Origin: BRHc4a sp049323755
Lineage (GTDB): Bacteria; Bacillota; Desulfotomaculia; Desulfotomaculales; Desulfocucumaceae
Length of the DNA stretch: 64,000 nt
Direction of reading: 5' to 3'
Assembly (NCBI GenBank): GCA_049323755.1
Contig: JBMOPE010000041.1
Coordinates: 248,001 to 312,000 of the forward strand
Part shown: piece after piece, positions 33,008 to 42,075 of the stretch
How positions within the stretch are numbered: position 1 is the stretch's first letter
How the letters are laid out: each line of letters begins with the position of its first letter
The notes under the pieces: model-generated
Told to the model about the DNA's origin: nothing
The model's database searches: none
What the model saw: the letters and a program-made list of their open reading frames with translations, nothing else
Program-made: the position numbers and the translations under genes

Positions 33008-33892
33008 TTATACTGTCCGCACCTGTACGTCCGGTTGCCTGACGGCCTGCAACGCGGCCAGGGCCACTTCCACCTGCCCCTGGTCCGGCTCAAGGGTTGT
33101 GAGCCCCTGCAGCCACATTCCAGGCGCGCTCAGAAATCCAAATAATTTTGAGTGCGGGAACCTGCCCGCCGCCCTGATTAATTCGTAACTGATCCCGACG
33201 ACCACCGGCAGCAGCGCCAGCCGGGATATAATCCGCCAGAGGGGAGACTGATCGCCCACTGCTGAAAACACCACAGTGCTCACCACCACCGCAAAGAGGA
33301 GGAAGCTGGTGCCGCAGCGGGGGTGTCTGGTGCTGTGGCGCAAGACTATGCCCGCCTCCAAAGCGTCCCCGGCCTCCAAAGCGTTGATTGCCTTGTGCTC
33401 GGCCCCGTGGTACTGGAATACCCGCCGTATATCTTTTAAACGGGAAATAGCCACAATATAGCCCAGGAATACCGCCAGACGAAAAACACCCTCAATGAGA
33501 TTCGCCAGGGCTTCGCTTAAACCGTAGCTTGCCAGCAATCCCCCGCCCCAGGCCGGAAGAACGATAAATAATCCGATGGCCAAAACCAATGCCACCGCGG
33601 TGGTGACCGCCATCTCCCGCCAGGTCAGCTCATCTTCATCCTCGCAGGCCTGCCCGGCGGAAAACATAAGGGCAAAGATGCCCAGGCGCAGGGAGTTCCA
33701 AAGCGCATAACAGCCACGAATAAGGGGTATTTTCAGGATTTTACTCTTGTTTTTTCCCACCGGGCGAACAGGCTTTTTTTCGATGACGATCTCGCCCGAA
33801 GGCCTGCGCACCGCTACTGCCATTTCATCCGGGCCGGCCATCATCACCCCTTCTATTACCGCCTGACCGCCGTAATGAACCTTATCAGACAA
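33008..33892 (-). CDS. DUF1385 family membrane protein
   Basis: About 294 residues. Hallmarks of DUF1385: YGGQAVIEGVMMAGP at the start, PLIRGCYALWNSL, and the central FQYHGAEHKAINALE and RHPRCGTSFLL segments, with four or five helices. Often found near prfA and the ribosomal L31 gene in Firmicutes; here it is among metal genes. TTG at 33892 has GGAGGG 6 nt upstream; an in-frame ATG at 33988 would start inside the ATPase gene. Confidence 0.88.
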   Translation of the reverse strand: MSDKVHYGGQAVIEGVMMAGPDEMAVAVRRPSGEIVIEKKPVRPVGKNKSKILKIPLIRGCYALWNSLRLGIFALMFSAGQACEDEDELTWREMAVTTAVALVLAIGLFIVLPAWGGGLLASYGLSEALANLIEGVFRLAVFLGYIVAISRLKDIRRVFQYHGAEHKAINALEAGDALEAGIVLRHSTRHPRCGTSFLLFAVVVSTVVFSAVGDQSPLWRIISRLALLPVVVGISYELIRAAGRFPHSKLFGFLSAPGMWLQGLTTLEPDQGQVEVALAALQAVRQPDVQVRTV

Positions 33893-33920
33893 GTTGTTAC
33901 CCTCCTGTATAAAAATATAT

Positions 33921-36395
33921 TTAAGCCTCATTATATAAAACGTTCTGTATCCCACTTTCCTGTACGCCTGCCGCCTGTGCTTTTCCATTTACGCGCATCA
34001 GGCGCATGCCGTTGGCAATCACCAGCAGTGCTGCTCCGGTATCAGCAAAAACCGCCATCCAGAGGTTGGTGATCCCGCCGATAGTGCCTGCGATGAACAA
34101 GGCTTTGACCAGCAGCGCAAAGGCGATATTTTGTTTGATAATTTTAAGCGCCCGCCGGCTTAGATCCATCGCGTAGGGAAGTTTGGACAGGTCGTCAGCC
34201 ATCAGGGCAATGTCGGCGGTCTCCAGGGCGGTATCGGTGCCTGCACCGCCCATGGCGATGCCCACCGTGGCGGCGGCCAGGGCCGGAGCGTCGTTTACCC
34301 CGTCACCCACCATGGCAACCTTGCCGTACTGGCGCTTCAAAGACTGGATGGTATCCAGTTTGTTTTCCGGCAGTAATTCAGCCCGGTACTGGCTGATGCC
34401 CAGTTCACCTGCGATGGCCTCGGCCGTCCCGGCATTGTCGCCCGTTAGCATAACTACATGCTCGATGCCCGCCCGCCGCAGTCCCTCCACGGCTGCCCTG
34501 CTGCTCTCCCTGACCCGGTCGGCCACGGCAATCATACCCAGGACTTCCCTGTTGGTGCCGACAATCATCACCGTCCTGCCCCGGCGCTGCAAATCAGCCA
34601 GTTGATTCCGTACGCTGTCCAGCAGGATGTTCAGGTCGTCAAACAGCCGGCTGTTACCGATATAGTAAGTTTTCCCGCCGATTTTGACCCCGGCGCCCTT
34701 ACCGGTAATGGACTGGAAATCCTCCCCTTCCGGTACGGTGATATTCTTTTCCCGGGCGTACCTGAGAACAGCTTCCGCCAGGGGATGCTGGGAACGGCTC
34801 TCAATGGCGGCGGCAATTTCCACCACCCTTTCCGGGATGTTCCCGGCTGCAGGTATAACGTCCATAACCTCCGGACGGCCCTCGGTGAGGGTGCCGGTTT
34901 TATCAAAGGCCACCACCTTCAGTGCCCCCGCTTCCTCCAGGTAGGCCCCACCCTTGATCAGTACGCCCCTCTTGGCTGCGCTGCCGATGGCCGCGACAAT
35001 GGATACCGGGGTGGAAATAACCAGGGCGCAGGGGCAGGCAATTACCAGCAGAATCAGCGCCCGCTCAAACCAAAGCTGAAAGGGTTGTCCGAAGGCCAGC
35101 CAGGGCACCGTGGCCAGCAGAACAGCGCAGGCGATGACCGCAGGCGTGTAATACTTGGCAAAAACATCGACAAACTGCTGGGAGGGAGCCTTCTGGGCCT
35201 GAGCTTCCTCCACCAGATTGATGATCCTGGCCAGAGTTGTATCCTCCACCAGCTTGGTGACTCTCACTTCCACGGAGCCCTGCCCGTTGATGGTCCCAGC
35301 GTAAACCTCGTCCCCTGTTTTTTTTGCCACCGGCATGGACTCACCCGTGATGGGAGCCTGGTTTATGTCGGTTTTGCCGGCCATAACGATCCCGTCCATG
35401 GCTACACGCTCGCCGGGCTTTAGAATAATGATGTCGCCTACCGTGATTTGCTCCACCGGGAGACGAACTTCCTCACCGTTGCGCCTGACCAGCGCCTCTT
35501 TCGGGGAGAGATCCATCAACGCCCGGATGGAATTTCTGGTTTTATCCATCGTATATGACTGCAGGGTATTGCCAAAGGCAAAGAGGAACACCACAGTGGC
35601 TCCCTCCGCCCACTCCCCAATGGCCGCAGCGCCTATCACAGCCACAGTCATCAGGAAATTCATGTCCATGCTCAGGGACTTCAATGAGGCAAAGCCGCTC
35701 CTTGCTGTGTAAAACCCGCCGGCCAGCATGGCGGCCAGGTAAAGAGGCACGACTACAAAATCAGATACTTTAAAGAATGATAAAACTAACCCGGCTCCCA
35801 GGAATAAACCGGAAAGAGATGTCAGGAGCAGCTTATTGTTTTTAAAGCCTTCCGGCTGCTGCACCCCGGCTTTTCCGGACTCCAGCGCGATACCGTAATT
35901 CGCTTCTTTCACGGCATTCAGAATAGCCTCTATTGAGGCCAAGTGGCGAACGGTCATCTTGGAGGCACCGAAATTCACCCTGGCCTCTTCCACTCCAGGC
36001 AGGCCGCTCACTTTTTTCTCCAGCTTGGCGGCGCAGTCGGCGCAGTCCAGTCCGGTCAGGCGGAACTGAGTGGTCTTCAAATCCCCTTCCGATCCTTCCG
36101 GAACCGCCTTATAGCCTGCGTCAGCAACGGCTTTTATCACAGCCTGAGGGGAGACGGTATGTTCCAATGCCATTTTTGCGGCGCCGAAGTTCACCTTTAC
36201 ACCTTCCACACCGGGCAGCCCGGCTATCTTTTTCTCCAGCTTGGCGGCACAGTCAGGACAGTCCAGTCCCTCCAGCCTGAAGACCGTGCGTCGGGCCTGT
36301 TTCTCCGCGGAGGACGCTGAGCATCCTCCGCAGCCGCAGCTGCCTTGGGCCGTTCCTTCGGTAAAACTGTTTTTATTGCTTTCTTTCTCCGTCAC
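33921..36395 (-). CDS. CadA/ZntA-type heavy-metal P1B ATPase with Cys-rich head
   Basis: About 824 residues. A Cys-rich head (GSCGCGGCSASS), two HMA domains (GLDCPDCAAKL and GLDCADCAAKL) and the pump core: TGESMPVAKK, CPCALVISTPVSIVA, DKTGTLTEG, SQHPLAEA and GDGVNDAPALAAATVGIAMG. CPCALVISTPVS is typical of Cd2+/Zn2+/Pb2+ pumps. GTG at 36395 lies after GGGGG; an upstream codon at 36449 would add 18 poor residues. A repeated GAATGT/ACATTC element lies in its promoter. Confidence 0.9.
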   Translation of the reverse strand: MTEKESNKNSFTEGTAQGSCGCGGCSASSAEKQARRTVFRLEGLDCPDCAAKLEKKIAGLPGVEGVKVNFGAAKMALEHTVSPQAVIKAVADAGYKAVPEGSEGDLKTTQFRLTGLDCADCAAKLEKKVSGLPGVEEARVNFGASKMTVRHLASIEAILNAVKEANYGIALESGKAGVQQPEGFKNNKLLLTSLSGLFLGAGLVLSFFKVSDFVVVPLYLAAMLAGGFYTARSGFASLKSLSMDMNFLMTVAVIGAAAIGEWAEGATVVFLFAFGNTLQSYTMDKTRNSIRALMDLSPKEALVRRNGEEVRLPVEQITVGDIIILKPGERVAMDGIVMAGKTDINQAPITGESMPVAKKTGDEVYAGTINGQGSVEVRVTKLVEDTTLARIINLVEEAQAQKAPSQQFVDVFAKYYTPAVIACAVLLATVPWLAFGQPFQLWFERALILLVIACPCALVISTPVSIVAAIGSAAKRGVLIKGGAYLEEAGALKVVAFDKTGTLTEGRPEVMDVIPAAGNIPERVVEIAAAIESRSQHPLAEAVLRYAREKNITVPEGEDFQSITGKGAGVKIGGKTYYIGNSRLFDDLNILLDSVRNQLADLQRRGRTVMIVGTNREVLGMIAVADRVRESSRAAVEGLRRAGIEHVVMLTGDNAGTAEAIAGELGISQYRAELLPENKLDTIQSLKRQYGKVAMVGDGVNDAPALAAATVGIAMGGAGTDTALETADIALMADDLSKLPYAMDLSRRALKIIKQNIAFALLVKALFIAGTIGGITNLWMAVFADTGAALLVIANGMRLMRVNGKAQAAGVQESGIQNVLYNEA

Positions 36396-36431
36396 GGCAA
36401 TACCCCCAATATGATTCACTTGTACGTCTGA

Positions 36432-36459
36432 GAATGTCGTCCCACACATTCAAACATTC
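36432..36459 (-). promoter_or_regulatory. GAATGT/ACATTC operator candidate
   Basis: GAATGT at 36432-36437 and ACATTC at 36446-36451 form an inverted repeat with an 8-bp spacer; a second ACATTC lies at 36454-36459. A minus-strand TATAAT-like box (about 36468-36473) is just upstream, so a bound protein would block transcription. ArsR/SmtB-type repressors use similar AT-rich dyads, but no such gene is in the window. Confidence 0.4.
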
Positions 36460-36580
36460 GCTTTATCATTATAATATATTGCCGCAACCCTTTTGTCACG
36501 ATCTTTTTGCTGTTTTAAAAAGAATTTTTAGATATAAGCAAGCCCTACCTTACCGGTATGGCCCGGCACCATTGCCATCA

Positions 36581-37129
36581 TCAGTTCCGGCGCCACTCCG
36601 AAAGATTATCCAGGAGAAGAAGGTCTGCCACCCGGCTGGATATGGTATAAACGACAGCGCCGCCTTTTTCCATTGCGTAGTAGGACTGCTCACCGTCTTC
36701 CAGCGGGGTCTTACTGCCAAGTAAAATGGTCCCTGTACTCCCGTCGGCCTTCGTTACCTCAGCGCTGACCGCAGGCCGATCCAGTCCGAAGGAGGACAAT
36801 GATTCCATCCCGCCTTCGATTGTCTTCAAAGCCTCAAGGCCGGCAAGGGCGGACGCAAGATCTTCCGCCTTGAAATCATCGGCGGGATAATCCCCGGGGG
36901 TGGTAATACGCCATCCCCGCCCCTCAGGGCCGGAACCATCCCGCTCCAGCATAATGGAAACTTTCGGGCCTGCCAGGGTGATCTTCTTTATTTCGCTGAT
37001 GTCCAGGCTGAGAATGACGGGGGACTCGTTCTTTTTCCCAGTGTCGCCCTGCCTGTCATAAACCAGGGTGTAGATCAGGAGCCCCGAAAAAAGCATAACC
37101 GCAAGTACTGTTGAAAACCACCGCTTCAA
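36581..37129 (-). CDS. DUF4340-type protein of a Gld-like ABC exporter
   Basis: A 182-residue exported or anchored protein: one N-terminal helix (WFSTVLAVMLFSGLLIYTLVYD), then a beta-rich region with WRITTPGDYPADDFKAEDLASALAGLEAL and ILLGSKTPLEDGEQSYYAMEKGGAVVY, typical of DUF4340 proteins. It starts with TTG overlapping the GldG-like stop (TTGA), and is the last gene of the ABC operon. Confidence 0.82.
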   Translation of the reverse strand: MKRWFSTVLAVMLFSGLLIYTLVYDRQGDTGKKNESPVILSLDISEIKKITLAGPKVSIMLERDGSGPEGRGWRITTPGDYPADDFKAEDLASALAGLEALKTIEGGMESLSSFGLDRPAVSAEVTKADGSTGTILLGSKTPLEDGEQSYYAMEKGGAVVYTISSRVADLLLLDNLSEWRRN

Positions 37130-38586
37130 CGGGCCCGCCTCCTTATCCACACGAATACGCCTGTCAGGAGCACGGCCAGCGGTAAAAAGATTACCGTGCC
37201 GAAGAATATCTTCCGGGCGCTTTCCCTGGTCAACTGCACCGTCGTCGCCTCCGACGTTTTGGGGCGGATGGTAATGGTACTGTCCCTGCCCACCAGCCAA
37301 CCGGCGGCGTTCATAAAGAAGTCCGCGTTACCCTGCATGTCGACAATACCCGGACCAATGAAGGCGCTGTTGCCGACCACCACGGCCAACCTCCCGGCAG
37401 CGGCAGTATTATCGACAGCGGCCGCATCAGGGTTTGGTGAGCTTCCGTCGACTATTTGGGACGGTTGGGTTTTTTCCACGGCAACTGCCAGGGTAAGGGG
37501 CCCGACCAAATCGTTGCCATCCTTCTTTACGTTATTTTCCTTCAAGTTTGTTTCGCCCCATGCCTTATCGCTGGTGTTTAAAAGCGGGCTGTATTGATAG
37601 CCGTTTTGTTTCCCTTTTTCAACGCTCAGGGGCACTGCCCCCGGTAGAACCAGCGCCAAGTCCTGGCCGACAAGCTTCTCGGTAATTTCGTGCTCTGCAA
37701 GGAAAGGAACAGGGGTAAGGGCGTCACCAAAGTAACCCTGCTGAGGGTCAACCGTTACCGCCAGCGCCATTTTCACCCCCAGCCTGTCCAGCAATTCCTG
37801 CCAGCCGGCGGGAATACCCAGGGAACCCGGCGGATCCATCAGCGCCAACAATTTACCGCCGCCGTCCAGGTATTTAAACAATAATTCCTTTTCCTTTGGC
37901 GTCAGGTCCTTGCGTGGTCCAGCGACAACCAGAAGGGCAGCGTCTCCGGGGATTTTCCCTTCCTGAGGCAATTCAAGGCGGCGGGTCGTATACCCCTCAC
38001 CTGTCAGGTAATCGTTTATCCGGCTGAGATCCCCGTCCAGGCTCTTTTCCCCGTGGCCGGCCAGAAAATAAACCGCCGTGGCGGACTGCCGGGAAAGGTC
38101 CATCAGAGCGCGGGTGACGGCCTGCTCTCCCCTGAACTCGGGGGAGTAAGGATTGTCACCTTCTCCAAAGAGGTTATACGGCTCAATGCGGCGCTGCTGG
38201 CTGCCGCTTTCAATCAAGATGGTGCCGTTATTCTTGATATTGTATTTGTAGGCAAGCGAGGGCTGTTTTATCGGATCAACAGTTTTCACTTTAACTTTGT
38301 CAGTAGCGTACTCATACCCCTTTAGTAAAACCTCGATCTGATCCGATGTCTCTTTTCCGGCAACAAGGAAAGCGGTAATATCAACTTGATTTTGCAGGCC
38401 GCCCAGCACATCTCTGGTCTGCTGAGACAGGGTGAACCGGGACTGGGCGGTCAGATCCCACCGCCAATGGTGCCTGGTTGCCAGGACGTTGGCCAAAATC
38501 ACGATTCCCACCACTGCGGCGGTAACCAGAGCCACCTGGGCGCCTCTCCGCAATCTCCTGCGCTGCCCAAATAGTGATAACTTCAT
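37126..38586 (-). CDS. GldG-like ABC transporter auxiliary protein
   Basis: A 486-residue protein: an N-terminal helix (AQVALVTAAVVGIVILANVLA), a large external domain of the ABC-type uncharacterised transport/DUF7088 class (HHWRWDLTAQSRFTLSQQT, AVYFLAGHGEKSLDGDLSRINDYL) and a C-terminal helix. GldG partners the GldA ATPase and GldF permease. The ATG at 38586 follows GAGGGGG, rather than an upstream GTG at 38607. Confidence 0.85.
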   Translation of the reverse strand: MKLSLFGQRRRLRRGAQVALVTAAVVGIVILANVLATRHHWRWDLTAQSRFTLSQQTRDVLGGLQNQVDITAFLVAGKETSDQIEVLLKGYEYATDKVKVKTVDPIKQPSLAYKYNIKNNGTILIESGSQQRRIEPYNLFGEGDNPYSPEFRGEQAVTRALMDLSRQSATAVYFLAGHGEKSLDGDLSRINDYLTGEGYTTRRLELPQEGKIPGDAALLVVAGPRKDLTPKEKELLFKYLDGGGKLLALMDPPGSLGIPAGWQELLDRLGVKMALAVTVDPQQGYFGDALTPVPFLAEHEITEKLVGQDLALVLPGAVPLSVEKGKQNGYQYSPLLNTSDKAWGETNLKENNVKKDGNDLVGPLTLAVAVEKTQPSQIVDGSSPNPDAAAVDNTAAAGRLAVVVGNSAFIGPGIVDMQGNADFFMNAAGWLVGRDSTITIRPKTSEATTVQLTRESARKIFFGTVIFLPLAVLLTGVFVWIRRRAR

Positions 38587-38610
38587 CACAACTTCCCCCT
38601 CATCCACATA

Positions 38611-39318
38611 TTAAGACCAGTTCCGCTTTTCTATGGCTGTTACGGCAAGATAAAGAAATATAAATACTGCGCTCAGGTAGTACGCTATGTGGGTTGTGTT
38701 TACCACGCCCCTGGTAAAATCCTTAAAGTGTTCGGAAACGGACAGGGCGCGCAGTACATCCCCCGTCAGGCCGGTCACGGCGCTGGCAGACCAATTGATG
38801 ACCCATAGCGCCAGCAGAATGCAGAATCCGGTAACTGCCGCAATAACCTGGCTCCTGGTCAGGGAAGAAGCGAAGAACCCCGCGGCCAGATAGGTGCAGG
38901 CCAACAAAAAAAAGCCCAGGTAGCCCGCCGCCAGCGCGCCGGTGTCGGGGCTGCCCACCCGGAACAGTATGGCCGGGTAAATTGCGGTAATCAGCAAAAT
39001 CAAGCCGAATAGCGCCACAGACGCAAGGTATTTGCCCAGTACCACCTGGGTCGTGCTGAGCGGCACAGTCATCAATAGCTCCGAGGTGCCCTTCTGCTCT
39101 TCCTCCGCCCACAGGCGCATGGTCAGTACCGGAACCAAAAACATCAGTATTACCGACATGTTGTGAAAATAGGCGTCCATACCGGCCACTCCGCCTGTCA
39201 GCAATATGACGGAAAAAATGTATCCGCCCAGGGCCAGGTAGACAACCGTCAGGACATAGGCCAGCGGAGAAGTGAGATAGCTCCTTAGTTCTTTTTTCAA
39301 TACCACCAATACTCCCAT
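38611..39318 (-). CDS. GldF-like ABC-2 permease
   Basis: A 235-residue permease with six helices. Typical ABC-2 features: KKELRSYLTSPLAYVLTVVYLALGG region, RLWAEEEQKGTSELLMTVPLSTTQVVLGKYLA. AGGGGG lies 8 nt before its ATG, and the ATPase gene ends 11 bp upstream. Confidence 0.87.
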   Translation of the reverse strand: MGVLVVLKKELRSYLTSPLAYVLTVVYLALGGYIFSVILLTGGVAGMDAYFHNMSVILMFLVPVLTMRLWAEEEQKGTSELLMTVPLSTTQVVLGKYLASVALFGLILLITAIYPAILFRVGSPDTGALAAGYLGFFLLACTYLAAGFFASSLTRSQVIAAVTGFCILLALWVINWSASAVTGLTGDVLRALSVSEHFKDFTRGVVNTTHIAYYLSAVFIFLYLAVTAIEKRNWS

Positions 39319-39329
39319 GAAAATACCCC

Positions 39330-40284
39330 CTATTGCGCCCGGTTTTCCCGGCCGTTATCTTCTTCCGTAACCAATTCCAGGAACACATCTTCCAAAGACG
39401 CGTTCTGAACCGCCATCTCCGTGATAGGCCAACCCCTGTCGGCCATCGCAAAGAATATGTCCTCCCTTATATCCCGGCCGGCATCCATGTCAATGATGTA
39501 GCGGTGCAGTTCCGGAGCCTCCCCCTGCCGGATTACGGTAATCTGAGCGTTTTCCAGTGAATTCAACTCTTTTTCCACGGCTTCCCGCGGTCCCTTTACC
39601 TCTATTTCCAGGCGACTGGAGCCGGCAAACCTTTTCGAAAGGTTTTCAGGAGTATCCTGCGCCACCAGCCGCCCCCGGTTAATGATGGCCACTTGCTGGC
39701 AGATCATACTTACTTCCGGCAGGATGTGAGAACTCAGGATAACCGTACGGCTCCCCGCCAGGTTTTTGATCAGATTCCGGATTTCGGTGATCTGCCTGGG
39801 GTCAAGGCCGGCTGTGGGCTCGTCCAGCACCAGAAGCTGCGGATCACCCACCAGTGCCTGGGCCAGCCCGACCCGCTGCTTGTAGCCCCTGGACAGGTGA
39901 TCGAGCAGGCGCCCACGCATATTACCCAGGCTAACCTCCTCGATGACCTTATCCACCTGGTCCTTTTTCCGGACCCCCCTGCACCCTTTCAGCTCGGCTA
40001 CGAATGAAAGGTATTCCGCCACCGTCATCTCACCGTACAAAGGCGGATTTTCGGGCAGGTATCCGACTCTCCGCCAGGGGTTGTTCCAGTACATCGAAGC
40101 CGTTTACCCGTACAGTTCCGGAAGTGGGAGGCATAAAACCGGTGATAATGCGCATCGTCGTTGTCTTCCCCGCCCCGTTAGGACCCAAAAGTCCCAGTAT
40201 TTCCCCTTCCTGCACCGAAAAATTAAGGTCGCGAACCCCGGCCTTGTTACTGAATAATTTAGTCACATTTTCCACTGCAACCAA
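39330..40284 (-). pseudogene. ABC transporter ATPase, frameshifted near 40077-40080
   Basis: The N-terminal part (40284 to about 40080) has Walker A GLLGPNGAGKTTT and stops reading sensibly after GFDVLEQP. The rest continues in another frame: RRVGYLPENPPLYGEMTV, Q-loop and signature LSRGYKQRVGLAQAL, Walker B LLVLDEPTAGLDP, SSHILPEV. One base too many in the CCCC run (40077-40080), or a nearby two-base loss, explains it. The permease, GldG-like and DUF4340 genes below are intact, so a sequencing error is quite possible. TTG at 40284 follows AGGAGG. If intact, it would be about 318 residues. Confidence 0.85.
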
Positions 40285-40307
40285 TCCAACCACCTCCTAA
40301 GTCAACT

Positions 40308-40940
40308 TTAATCATACTTTCGTGAATTCAAATGTTTTCTGCCATTTATATAAAAGAACCGGGCAACGCAGAGGATAAGGACGATAAGAACAACATAGCT
40401 GAATGGACGAATATAAGGTTCAACAGACTGCCAATTCTGGCCGAGTTTCAGCCCCAGGTATGTGAGCGCCATGTTCCAGGGAATGCACCCAATAAAGGAG
40501 AAAATTAAAAATTTAGGAAAATCCATGCGGGCTACCCCTGCGGGAAAGGATATAAACGTCCGCACCACCGGCAGGTTGCGGCCAAAGAACACCGCCCATT
40601 CACCATAGCGCGAAAACCAGCGTTCTGCTTTTTCCAGGTGGTGGCTATTAAACAAAACATATTTGCCATACTTCTGAAGGAAAGCGCGGCCGCCTTTTGC
40701 GCCAGCCCAATAGGTGAGAACGGATCCGACCACATTGCCAAGGACTCCCGCCCAAACAACTCCCCAAAAATTCAGCGTGCCTTGTGCAGCCAGGAATCCT
40801 CCGAAAAGCATAATGATTTCACTGGGCAGCGGTATACAGGCGCTTTCTATGATCATCCCGATAAAAACGCCCCAGTGGCCGAATGTATTTATTAAGGTTG
40901 TGGCAATAGAGGTAAGAAACTCCAATAACTGATGCAGCAT
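40308..40940 (-). CDS. DedA/SNARE-associated family membrane protein
   Basis: A 210-residue membrane protein with the DedA pattern: ESACIPLPSEIIMLFGGFLA, GNVVGSVLTYWAGAKGG, and FGRNLPVVRTFISFPAGVARM with the conserved Arg. DedA proteins move lipid carriers such as undecaprenyl phosphate and phosphatidylethanolamine across the membrane. Ends 24 bp above the ATPase gene start, same strand. Confidence 0.9.
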   Translation of the reverse strand: MLHQLLEFLTSIATTLINTFGHWGVFIGMIIESACIPLPSEIIMLFGGFLAAQGTLNFWGVVWAGVLGNVVGSVLTYWAGAKGGRAFLQKYGKYVLFNSHHLEKAERWFSRYGEWAVFFGRNLPVVRTFISFPAGVARMDFPKFLIFSFIGCIPWNMALTYLGLKLGQNWQSVEPYIRPFSYVVLIVLILCVARFFYINGRKHLNSRKYD

Positions 40941-41005
40941 ATACAGTACCTCGATGTCTTTGAAGTGTTTACGTTAGAAAATCCATCAATGATCTCAAAG
41001 AAAAA

Positions 41006-41022
41006 CCGCTTATTACAAGCGG
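41006..41022 (-). terminator. intrinsic terminator
   Basis: CCGCTT and AAGCGG surround five bases, followed on the minus strand by TTTTTC. It ends transcripts coming from the toxin-antitoxin side, before DedA. Confidence 0.7.
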
Positions 41023-41097
41023 CAAAAAGGAGAGGACGCAGTTTACACTGTATTATAAATGCCCTTACTTAACTGTTAAAAAATTGGGGTCGTTATT

Positions 41098-41322
41098 ATG
41101 GCCCCCATACACGTCTTTTCCGTCCTTTTTCCGCCACCCGATAACGAACTGTTTTGTAATTCAGACGCTGACCCACTGCCTTTTTCCTCTTCAATCATTC
41201 CTCCCTCAAGCAAAGACTATAGTTGGCAGGTCTGGCAAACATCTGTTACTTCAATCCCGCCTGAAGACAGAATTCACATTAATGGGCGTATCTTATCAAG
41301 TTGTTCGTATGACCGTCCATGA
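41098..41322 (+). CDS. possible 74-residue protein, maybe the start of a decayed gene
   Basis: ATG at 41098 with GGGG 9 nt upstream. Codon use looks real, and the text VTSIPPEDRIHINGRILSSCSYD faintly resembles the SPOCS/DUF3794 fold of spore coat proteins. The frame stops at 41322. A different frame then runs on to 41479 (FVGIKKKFYHF.. SISFLNI), so one longer gene may have been broken. Low confidence. Confidence 0.3.
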   Translation: MAPIHVFSVLFPPPDNELFCNSDADPLPFSSSIIPPSSKDYSWQVWQTSVTSIPPEDRIHINGRILSSCSYDRP

Positions 41323-41478
41323 TTTCGTAGGTATTAAAAAAAAATTTTATCATTTTAGAAAAGATACTGATAATGCAAACCATGACTATGTACGGAATAA
41401 TTCTGGAATAGATTTAGCCATAACAATAAAAAAGGCAGGAGATAATCCTCCGACCTCAATAAGTTTCTTGAATATATA

Positions 41479-41507
41479 AGGGCGATTTCCATTATGGAAA
41501 CCGCCCT
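41479..41507. terminator. strong hairpin below the + strand reading frame
   Basis: AGGGCG and CGCCCT, with TTTCCAT and ATGGAAA inside, form a near-perfect stem. No long T run. It separates the decayed + strand region from the toxin gene. Confidence 0.5.
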
Positions 41508-41559
41508 GGTCAATCAGGTATACTAATCAAGTGTTACTTCTATAGCGTTTTTATTCTTA

Positions 41560-41823
41560 TTAACGGTAAGCTTCACGCCTATGCTTTATTGTCAGTATAG
41601 AGACTTGTTTATCTTTAAAGCGGTATTCGAAAGTTATACGCCAATCACCTACCCTGAGTCTGAGTTCACCCTGTCCTCCCTTTAGTTTGGTTATATCTCC
41701 TTGTGGTGGGTAATTGGCCAGTTTACTAATAGCTTCTTTCATCCTTGCCTGGGTATGCCTGTCCAATTCCTTGAGGTTTTTAAAGGCTTTTTCCGAAAAG
41801 ACTATCTCAAATTCCCAGTTCAC
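41560..41823 (-). CDS. RelE/ParE-type toxin
   Basis: An 87-residue RelE-fold protein: FSEKAFKNLKELDRHTQARMKEAISKL, then KLKGGQGELRLRVGDWRITFEYRFKDKQVSILTIKHRREAYR. The LRVGDWRI(T)F-type strand and final HRREAYR are typical of RelE mRNA interferases. GTG at 41823 (GGGGA 8 nt upstream) overlaps the antitoxin stop; ATG at 41832 is the alternative. Confidence 0.85.
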   Translation of the reverse strand: MNWEFEIVFSEKAFKNLKELDRHTQARMKEAISKLANYPPQGDITKLKGGQGELRLRVGDWRITFEYRFKDKQVSILTIKHRREAYR

Positions 41824-42016
41824 GCCATACATCCCCGGCTTTAATGCCCTTTCCGGCTTCTATTTCAGCCCGGGCCTGGTTAATCTCACTGGCCTCTTCC
41901 GGAGATATCTCCTCTTCCGGCCAGGTCATAGAACTGAGAATAACCCACAGGGCCTGAACCTGTTCGTCAGTCAGCCGGTCAACAAGGGCTTTAATTTGAT
42001 CACGGGCTACAGCCAT
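41807..42016 (-). CDS. antitoxin of the RelE-type pair
   Basis: A 69-residue acidic protein (LTDEQVQALWVILSSMTWPEEEISPEEASEINQARAEIEAG region) of the kind found ahead of RelE toxins. ATG at 42016 after AGGTGG. It overlaps the toxin start. The N-terminal part may bind DNA or help form the dimer; the C-terminal part would wrap the toxin. Confidence 0.78.
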   Translation of the reverse strand: MAVARDQIKALVDRLTDEQVQALWVILSSMTWPEEEISPEEASEINQARAEIEAGKGIKAGDVWRELGI

Positions 42017-42075
42017 ATATACCACCTCAAGGTTATTATAACCTTTCTTCAATTTTTAAACCACCACTTTCCTGA

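Noticed and set aside
34183..35423. Long + strand frames opposite the CadA-type ATPase
   Set aside because: Shadows of a GC-rich gene; no ribosome site or motif.
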